Source: Geodermatophilaceae bacterium (GTDB lineage: Bacteria; Actinomycetota; Actinomycetes; Mycobacteriales; Geodermatophilaceae). Taken from it: DNA of 11,725 nt. The notes below the pieces were generated by a model that saw nothing but the letters and a program-made list of their open reading frames with translations, searched no databases and was not told the origin of the DNA. Of the stretch, positions 6,849 through 11,725 are shown piece by piece (the stretch's first letter is position 1; every line of letters begins with the position of its first letter). The stretch lies in assembly GCA_013814015.1 (NCBI GenBank), contig JACCQS010000142.1, positions 1-11,725 of the forward strand, given 5' to 3'. The position numbers and the translations under genes are program-made.

Positions 6849-6864
6849 GTATCGACCAACCGGA

Positions 6865-8271
6865 CTACGACCGGGCGAGTGCTGCCAGGGCAACGAGAGC
6901 CTTTTCGAAGCACTCCTGTGGGGGCTTGACCAGGCCGGCGCCGACCTGGCCGGTCCCGGCCACCCGCCCTGCCATTCCGGTGTTGATCTGCGGCAGGATA
7001 CCGGTCCGCGCGACACTCAGGACGTCGATGCCGGTGGGAGCGCCGCGGAACTCCAGCACCGGGATGGCATAGGCCGGGTTCTCGGTGACCGTGATTCTGA
7101 ACATCCGCCGCGTGGTGGCCAGAGCATCTGGGACCGTGCCGCCCACAAAGCGCACGATCGCCGGGGCTGCGGCCATCGAAAAGCCGCCGACACCAAGGGT
7201 TTCCATGATCGACGAGTCGCCGATGTCGGGGTTGGCGTCCTGGGGCCCGTACCCGCCGAGAAAGAGACCCTCTGGGGTCTGAGCCGGCCCGGTGAACCAG
7301 GCGTCACCGGTGCCGGAGGTCTGGATGCCGAACTCGGTGCCGTTGCGCGCCATGGCAACGACCACGCTGCACCCAGGAATGTCGCGCGCGGCATCGAGTG
7401 CCAGCTTGGCTGCGGGCATGCCGTAGTTGAGGAAGAAGTGTTCGTTGCCGCCGAGAAAGCGCAGGACGTCGGCCACCTGGTCAGCCGGTGCCCCGGCCTC
7501 GGCGATGGTCGGCGCCAGATCGCGCAGGAACATCAGCGAGCCCGCGCGGTTGCGATTGTGGCCCTCGTCGCCCATCTGCAACATCTGCGCCAGGATCGAC
7601 TTGATGTCGATCGGACCGGATCTGATCAGAGCCGCGGCGAGCAGCGGCCCGAGAACCTCGCCCATCCAACGAAGCCGGTCGATCACCTCCGTGGAGTACG
7701 CGCCGTAGCGCAAGACCTTGCCCAGGCCCTCGTTCAACGAGCAGTACGCAGTCCCGCCGTTGACCGGATCGCGCAGTTCTGACACCCACATGGACGCGGT
7801 GGTGACTCCGGCCATCGGTCCGACCGCTCGATGATGGTGGCAGGGATCCAGCCGGATCCGGCCGGACTCCAGCATCGCCACCGCCTCGTCGGGATCGGCG
7901 GCAAGACCTTCGAACATTGCGGCGCCGATCAGGGCGCCACGCAACGGGCCCGACGCATTGCCGAATTCGATCGGCGGACCTGCATGCAGGAACAGGTCGC
8001 GGTCGAGATCGAGCGCGTCGGCAGCCGATCGGACATCCACCAAATCGGCACCGGCGGCCAAGATCCGTTCTGTGGCAGTGCGGTTGGCCGACACGCGGCG
8101 TCGGTCGGCCGCTACCGCGGCCAGATCCTCGGGGGCGCCGAACGCGGGTGGGCGCCAGTCCACGGTCTCGACGATGGCTCCCTGGGAGCGCAGCGCCTCG
8201 GGAAACAGATCCACTCCGGCCGTGACGACCGACAGGGGGTGCGCCAACAACGCACCCAGCGGGCGGGTCAT
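6865..8271 (-). CDS. DUF1116 family protein, AllG/YlbE-like subunit of an oxamate carbamoyltransferase-type complex
   Basis: The 468-residue protein is full length for DUF1116, the family of E. coli YlbE (AllG) and YahG. Recognisable conserved blocks, from M1 at 8271, are: the polar CHHHRAVGPMAG (144-155), AYCSLNEGLGKVLRYGAYS (175-193), LQMGDEGHNRN (231-241), NEHFFLN (276-282), MARNGTEFGI (307-316), DANPDIGDSS (345-354) and LPQINTG (426-432). In E. coli, allF, allG and allH are reported to be needed together for oxamate carbamoyltransferase, which releases carbamoyl phosphate in allantoin catabolism. The clustered His, Asp and Glu blocks make this a plausible catalytic subunit, but that is inference. 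The ATG overlaps the stop of the FdrA-like gene (ATGA); a frame extending 49 codons upstream lies inside that gene and does not resemble the family. It is the last gene of the trio. Confidence 0.9.
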   Translation of the reverse strand: MTRPLGALLAHPLSVVTAGVDLFPEALRSQGAIVETVDWRPPAFGAPEDLAAVAADRRRVSANRTATERILAAGADLVDVRSAADALDLDRDLFLHAGPPIEFGNASGPLRGALIGAAMFEGLAADPDEAVAMLESGRIRLDPCHHHRAVGPMAGVTTASMWVSELRDPVNGGTAYCSLNEGLGKVLRYGAYSTEVIDRLRWMGEVLGPLLAAALIRSGPIDIKSILAQMLQMGDEGHNRNRAGSLMFLRDLAPTIAEAGAPADQVADVLRFLGGNEHFFLNYGMPAAKLALDAARDIPGCSVVVAMARNGTEFGIQTSGTGDAWFTGPAQTPEGLFLGGYGPQDANPDIGDSSIMETLGVGGFSMAAAPAIVRFVGGTVPDALATTRRMFRITVTENPAYAIPVLEFRGAPTGIDVLSVARTGILPQINTGMAGRVAGTGQVGAGLVKPPQECFEKALVALAALARS

Positions 8272-9782
8272 CGAGGTGTCAGCGCAGGAATGGCTCCTCG
8301 CGCCAGCACTACTGCGTGCCGGGCAGCTTGAGCGTTGGAGGCGAACACCAGGGCACCCGCGTCGGACAGCGCCACGGCCTGGCACTGCCAACTCTGCGGA
8401 TCGGCATCGGTCCCGCACAGGGATAGGACCACATTGAGCTCGTGACCACGATCGGCCATCCGCTGGGCGGCTGTCCGCAGCGCCGGCACGAGCGACTGAG
8501 CGGGATCTGGCTCCGCGCCGTAGCCCAGCACAACATCCAGGAGCAGGACCAGATCTCCGTCCGCCGACTCGGTCAGTCGAGCGATCTGGTCCAGTCGCAA
8601 GCTCGGATCGATCATCGGATGCGCCCGGCCGCGAGTCAGCTCGTCCTCGCCGAAATCCACAACCACATGCGGTCCACCCGACAGCGCTTGGGCGGCCGGC
8701 ACTGCGCCGGGGCCGAGATTGGTGCTGATCGGAGCCAGTTCGTCGGCAAGGAGGAGGGCTTCTGCTGCCAGCGTCCCGCCGGCGAAGTAGCCATGCAGTT
8801 GCGCGACTTGACCCGCGTGCTGGGGCCGCCCGACGACCGGCCAGGTCGGCACCGTCGTGCCCACGGCCGCAAGAACCGACTCGACCGCTTGAGTGAGGTC
8901 AGGTTGCCTGGGCCCCAGCAGCGCAAACTGCACCGGCGTGGACAATCCGTCGGTCAGCGTCTGAAGCCGTTGTGTCACTTCGGGATCCGGCGGTTTGGAC
9001 ACCAGGACGATCAGCTCGCTGTCAGGATCGGCATCCAGAGCGAGAAGCGCCAGTTCAGCGCCCAGTCCACCCACCTGCGCGGACAGATCTCGACCTCCCA
9101 GGCCCAAGAGATGGCTGACGCCGACGCCGGCTGTCTCCAGCAGCGAGCTGATCTGCTGGGCACCGGTACCACTGGCTGCGACGATGCCCACCGGACCTCG
9201 GCGGACGACATTGGCGAAGCCCAGCGCGATCCCACTCACGATCGCGGTGCCGCAATCTGGCCCCATCACGAGCACCCCCGCAGCGCGTCCGGCGTGCTTC
9301 AGGGCGACCTCGTCCTCGACCGTGACCCCGTCGGAGAAGATCATCACATTCCGGCCCGCGGCTACTGCGTCGAAGGCCTCGATCGCGGCGTAGGGCCCCG
9401 GAACGCTGATCAGGGCCAATGCGGCGTCGCTGTCCTCGAGCGCGGCCGCGGTGGTGGCCGGTCGCGGATCTTCCGCGCCGGCGGCGCCCGACGTTCCTCG
9501 ACTGGCCGAGCGGGTGGACAGGGCAGCCGTAAGGGCTGAGAGGGCCGCATCCAGTCCCGCTTGGTCGTCTGCGCGTACGGCGATCAGCAGTTGGGCCGCA
9601 GCCGCTTGTGGCACCTGAAACCCCATGCCCTGGGCAAGTTCGACGTTGAGCGCAGTGGCCATCGCGATCAGCGCCTCGCGAACACCTGCGGTGGCGGAGA
9701 CGGTCCGGCTCGCCTGCATCAGCGTCACCGAGTCGTGGTACTGCCCTTGCCTCAACTCCACATGGTCAAGACCCGAGGTCAC
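8268..9782 (-). CDS. FdrA-like (AllF) acyl-CoA-synthetase-fold protein
   Basis: 504-residue FdrA-family protein, related to succinyl-CoA synthetase. The N-terminus has YHDSVTLMQAS (15-25), typical of FdrA. A Rossmann CoA-binding-like part (about 115-225) carries VMGPDCGTAI (172-181) and VAASGTGAQQIS (201-212). The ligase-like part (about 225-310) has LGLGGRDL and VLVSKPPDPEV. The C-terminal part has LHGYFAGGTLAAEA (329-342), NLGPGAVPAA, and DFGEDELTRGRAHPMIDPSL (376-395). I do not find the GHAGAI block with the phosphorylated His of true succinyl-CoA synthetases, so thioester synthesis by that route is unlikely. Residues 88-112 are low-complexity (Ala/Ser/Thr/Gly), probably a linker. The GTG start overlaps the preceding stop (GTGA), with GGAG 6 bases upstream of it. 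It is the middle gene, tightly coupled to both neighbours. Confidence 0.9.
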   Translation of the reverse strand: MTSGLDHVELRQGQYHDSVTLMQASRTVSATAGVREALIAMATALNVELAQGMGFQVPQAAAAQLLIAVRADDQAGLDAALSALTAALSTRSASRGTSGAAGAEDPRPATTAAALEDSDAALALISVPGPYAAIEAFDAVAAGRNVMIFSDGVTVEDEVALKHAGRAAGVLVMGPDCGTAIVSGIALGFANVVRRGPVGIVAASGTGAQQISSLLETAGVGVSHLLGLGGRDLSAQVGGLGAELALLALDADPDSELIVLVSKPPDPEVTQRLQTLTDGLSTPVQFALLGPRQPDLTQAVESVLAAVGTTVPTWPVVGRPQHAGQVAQLHGYFAGGTLAAEALLLADELAPISTNLGPGAVPAAQALSGGPHVVVDFGEDELTRGRAHPMIDPSLRLDQIARLTESADGDLVLLLDVVLGYGAEPDPAQSLVPALRTAAQRMADRGHELNVVLSLCGTDADPQSWQCQAVALSDAGALVFASNAQAARHAVVLARGAIPALTPR

Positions 9783-10732
9783 CCCCGACTCCGGATCGAG
9801 CGACTGGTGAGGTCAACCGCGGCGCTCAGCCCCAGGCCCAAGGCGATTCCGCTGGTGTGGCCGACGGCGAACAGGCGCTCCAGAGCGCCGTGCAGCCGAC
9901 CCGTCCCGGCCAGGGCCTGGATAACGGTTCCGAGTTCGGTGTTCACCTGGCCCAGGGTGGCATGCCGCAACAACGCCAGCGACAAGTCGGTGGTGCGGCC
10001 GGGTGCCAGCGCCAGGATGCCGGCACCAACTCGGGCAGCCTGCGGATGACCGAGCAAGGTGAGCCCGGCCAGCACCCCGCACAACAGATCGTCCCCGGCT
10101 GGAGTCAGGCCGGGACCAAGTCCGATCATTCGCTGGCCCGCGCGCAGCGCGGCGGTCACATCGTTGCGGCGCAGCGCAGCCCGTAGCGATCCCAACTGAC
10201 CGCACAACTTCACCGGCACGTCGCGCACCGGGCTGTGCAGCCGCTCGCTGACGGCCGAACGCAGCTCCCGCATTCCCTCGGGAAGCAGCGCCGGTTGATC
10301 CGAGGGCATCCGCGGTCGCGGGTCCCACCAGCCCGAAGCGCGCACGGTCAATGGGCCGACGGTGATCCGACCCTCCCCGAGAAACGCATGCAGCGGCCCG
10401 CGACAGCTGATCAGCGGCCGATCCGAGGCTGGACGATGCAGGATCGCGCCGAGTGGCAGCCGACTGGCGTCGCTGGTCAGAATCGCAACGACTCCCGAAG
10501 CTCGGCGAGCCACGAGATCAGCACCGTGGCGGTCTGGGTAGATCAAGGCCTCGGCACGCAGGTAGATGGCGGACGGAAAGATCGAGATCACCGTGGCAGG
10601 ACGCAGCGGGCCGCGGAGCAGATCGGCGATCCCGGTGCTGGCCAGAGCCGGGGCAGCGGCAGCATGCCCGGCGAGCGCATCCGTGGACGCGGGGCGGGCT
10701 ACCGCCGAATCAAAGGCTAGGGCGCTACTCAT
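9779..10732 (-). CDS. DUF2877 family protein, AllH/YlbF-like
   Basis: 317-residue protein of the DUF2877 family, which includes E. coli YlbF (AllH), the third component of the reported oxamate carbamoyltransferase. The family hallmark GLGPGLTPAGDDLLCG is at 204-219, followed by GRTTDLSLALLRHA (245-258) and VGHTSGIALGLG (290-301). The N-terminal 30 residues are Ala-rich and poorly informative. The first ATG giving a family-like N-terminus is at 10732; a frame reaching 10807 is open but would overlap the divergent regulator's control region. A -10-like box lies 8 bases before this ATG and there is no good ribosome site, suggesting a leaderless message. It is the promoter-proximal gene, and its stop overlaps the GTG of the FdrA-like gene. 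Confidence 0.88.
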   Translation of the reverse strand: MSSALAFDSAVARPASTDALAGHAAAAPALASTGIADLLRGPLRPATVISIFPSAIYLRAEALIYPDRHGADLVARRASGVVAILTSDASRLPLGAILHRPASDRPLISCRGPLHAFLGEGRITVGPLTVRASGWWDPRPRMPSDQPALLPEGMRELRSAVSERLHSPVRDVPVKLCGQLGSLRAALRRNDVTAALRAGQRMIGLGPGLTPAGDDLLCGVLAGLTLLGHPQAARVGAGILALAPGRTTDLSLALLRHATLGQVNTELGTVIQALAGTGRLHGALERLFAVGHTSGIALGLGLSAAVDLTSRSIRSRG

Positions 10733-10740
10733 TGAACGCG

Positions 10741-10746
10741 AAACTA
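10741..10746 (-). promoter_or_regulatory. predicted -10 box (TAGTTT) of the DUF2877-FdrA-DUF1116 operon
   Basis: Read on the minus strand, TAGTTT fits TAnnnT and is followed by 8 bases and then the ATG at 10732, the same spacing as at rpe. This predicts a transcript starting at or within a base or two of the start codon. No clear -35 is visible, as is common in actinobacterial promoters, especially those under an activator. Confidence 0.4.
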
Positions 10747-10767
10747 GTCCTGCATGATCGTTAGGCG

Positions 10768-10779
10768 TATGGTCAGACC
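10768..10779 (+). promoter_or_regulatory. candidate pucR -10 (TATGGT) overlapping a short palindrome
   Basis: TATGGT at 10768-10773 fits TAnnnT on the plus strand, about 37 bases before the GTG at 10811. It overlaps the palindrome GGTC-A-GACC at 10771-10779, and TGATC (10756-10760) and GGTCA (10771-10775) form an imperfect inverted pair. This 78-base divergent region is the only place for an operator controlling both directions. The motifs are short and may be chance. Confidence 0.3.
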
Positions 10780-10810
10780 TGCCAAGATCCAGACGATTGG
10801 TGGGCAAAGA

Positions 10811-11725
10811 GTGCTAGCCGAGTCCGGTAGTGATGCAGTCCGTAACCAGCTGTCCACGCCCAGTGATCTCGAGGGCACGAGTTCGGTCTCCGGGATCTCG
10901 GTTGCCGAGGTACTCGAGCTGTCCAGCCTGCGGACTGCCCGGCTCGTTGCCGGAGCCTCCGGACTGCACCGGCTGGTCCGCCGGCTCAACGTCATGGAAG
11001 TTCCCGACGTGTTGCCGTGGGTCAAAGCTGACGAGCTGATTCTGACCACGGGATATCCGCTGCGGCAGAGCCCAACGAGTTTGATCGGCCTCGTCGGCGA
11101 CCTCGACGATCGAGGCCTGGCCGCTTTCGCGATCAAACTGGCTCGCTACATCGACGAGCTGCCGGCCGACATGCTCGCCGAGGCGGACCGGCGCGGCTTC
11201 CCGGTCATCCTGCTTCCTGACGACGTCGGCTTCGACGACATCCTCAACCAGGTACTGACCGAAATCCTGAACAAGCAGGCAGCAGCCCTTGCTCATTCCG
11301 ATGAGGTGCATCGCGCCATCATCGCCACCGTCCTGGCCGGTGGGGGGCTGGACGAGGTCACCGCCAAGGCGGCGACCTTGTTGTCCCACGCCGATGTGAT
11401 TGCCATCGGGACGGAGGGCGCGATCCTGGCCAGCGCCGGCCCGGAGGGCGAGCGAATGCCAGATCTGGCCGAACTGGTGAGGGCCGATTTGTCCGCCCGT
11501 GGCGTGGTGAACCTCGCCGGCACCGGAACGGCGATCGTCGTCCCGATCACCGCGGGCGACTTCGACTACGGATGGCTGCTCGCTGCCCGGCGAGATGGCG
11601 TCCACGCCACGGACACCTTGACGATCCTGGAACGTGCGGCGGCCGTGGCTGCGCTGACGATCACCCAGAAGTTGGCCGTGACCGCAGTCGAGACCCGGTA
11701 CCAGAGTGACCTGTTTCGTGATTTG
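10811..11725 (+). CDS. PucR-family transcriptional regulator (partial, runs off the right edge)
   Basis: An open frame of 305 codons reaches the window edge without a stop. The N-terminal PucR domain (about 29-150) is clear: ISVAEVLELSSLRTARLVAG, then GLHRLVRRLNVMEVPDVLPWV and the hallmark ELILTTGYPL (75-84), then RGFPVILLP. The following region (about 165-295) matches the middle ligand/GGDEF-like part of the family. The C-terminal helix-turn-helix that binds DNA lies beyond the window. PucR-type regulators often control purine and allantoin degradation, which fits the divergent AllFGH-like operon. The start is uncertain: the GTG at 10811 has GGTGGG (10799-10804) 6 bases upstream and leaves room for a promoter; ATGs at 10769 and 10754 are in frame but lack good ribosome sites and read through lower-GC3 sequence. 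Confidence 0.88.
   Translation, partial: MLAESGSDAVRNQLSTPSDLEGTSSVSGISVAEVLELSSLRTARLVAGASGLHRLVRRLNVMEVPDVLPWVKADELILTTGYPLRQSPTSLIGLVGDLDDRGLAAFAIKLARYIDELPADMLAEADRRGFPVILLPDDVGFDDILNQVLTEILNKQAAALAHSDEVHRAIIATVLAGGGLDEVTAKAATLLSHADVIAIGTEGAILASAGPEGERMPDLAELVRADLSARGVVNLAGTGTAIVVPITAGDFDYGWLLAARRDGVHATDTLTILERAAAVAALTITQKLAVTAVETRYQSDLFRDL

Noticed and set aside
6772..7782. 336-codon plus-strand frame running from the intergenic gap into the DUF1116 gene
   Set aside because: Its sequence resembles no family and the opposite strand encodes clear DUF1116 motifs.
8442..9539. 365-codon plus-strand frame opposite the FdrA-like gene
   Set aside because: Low-complexity, Arg/Gln/His-rich translation with no family resemblance; a shadow of the minus-strand gene.

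Overview
The window is dense, high-GC bacterial DNA. It has GTG as well as ATG starts, 1-4 base stop/start overlaps, and protein sequences of clearly actinobacterial type; for example RibH and HisE closely resemble the mycobacterial proteins as I remember them. I cannot name the genus. No tRNA, rRNA, CRISPR array, insertion sequence or phage gene is visible.

Left part (1-775, plus strand): the tail of an unidentified gene, then a carboxymuconolactone decarboxylase/AhpD-like protein whose CxxC redox pair has become CxxS.

Central block (851-6705, plus strand): a compact biosynthetic operon in the order rpe, ribD, ribE, ribBA, ribH, hisE, hisG, GNAT acetyltransferase. Most junctions overlap or leave only 3 bases; the one larger gap is 69 bases before hisG. 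Rpe interconverts ribulose 5-phosphate, which RibB uses. RibA and RibD convert GTP to the pyrimidine precursor, RibH makes lumazine and RibE makes riboflavin. HisG and HisE catalyse the first two steps of histidine synthesis. The operon appears to start from a promoter whose -10 box lies 8 bases before the rpe GTG, which suggests a leaderless mRNA. No FMN riboswitch can be seen.

Right part (6865-10732, minus strand): three tightly coupled genes, transcribed in the order DUF2877 (AllH/YlbF-like), FdrA-like (AllF) and DUF1116 (AllG/YlbE-like). This trio matches the E. coli allFGH set reported to encode the oxamate carbamoyltransferase of anaerobic allantoin breakdown. A PucR-family regulator (partial, running off the right edge) is divergently transcribed and shares a very short intergenic region with the trio. 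The trio converges on the rib-his operon across 159 non-coding bases. Its natural partner, a carbamate kinase, is not in the window.

The trio with its regulator is the most interesting part. Its members are recognisable families, but the true substrate in this organism and the division of labour among the three subunits are open. The biosynthetic block is conventional apart from its promoter architecture.
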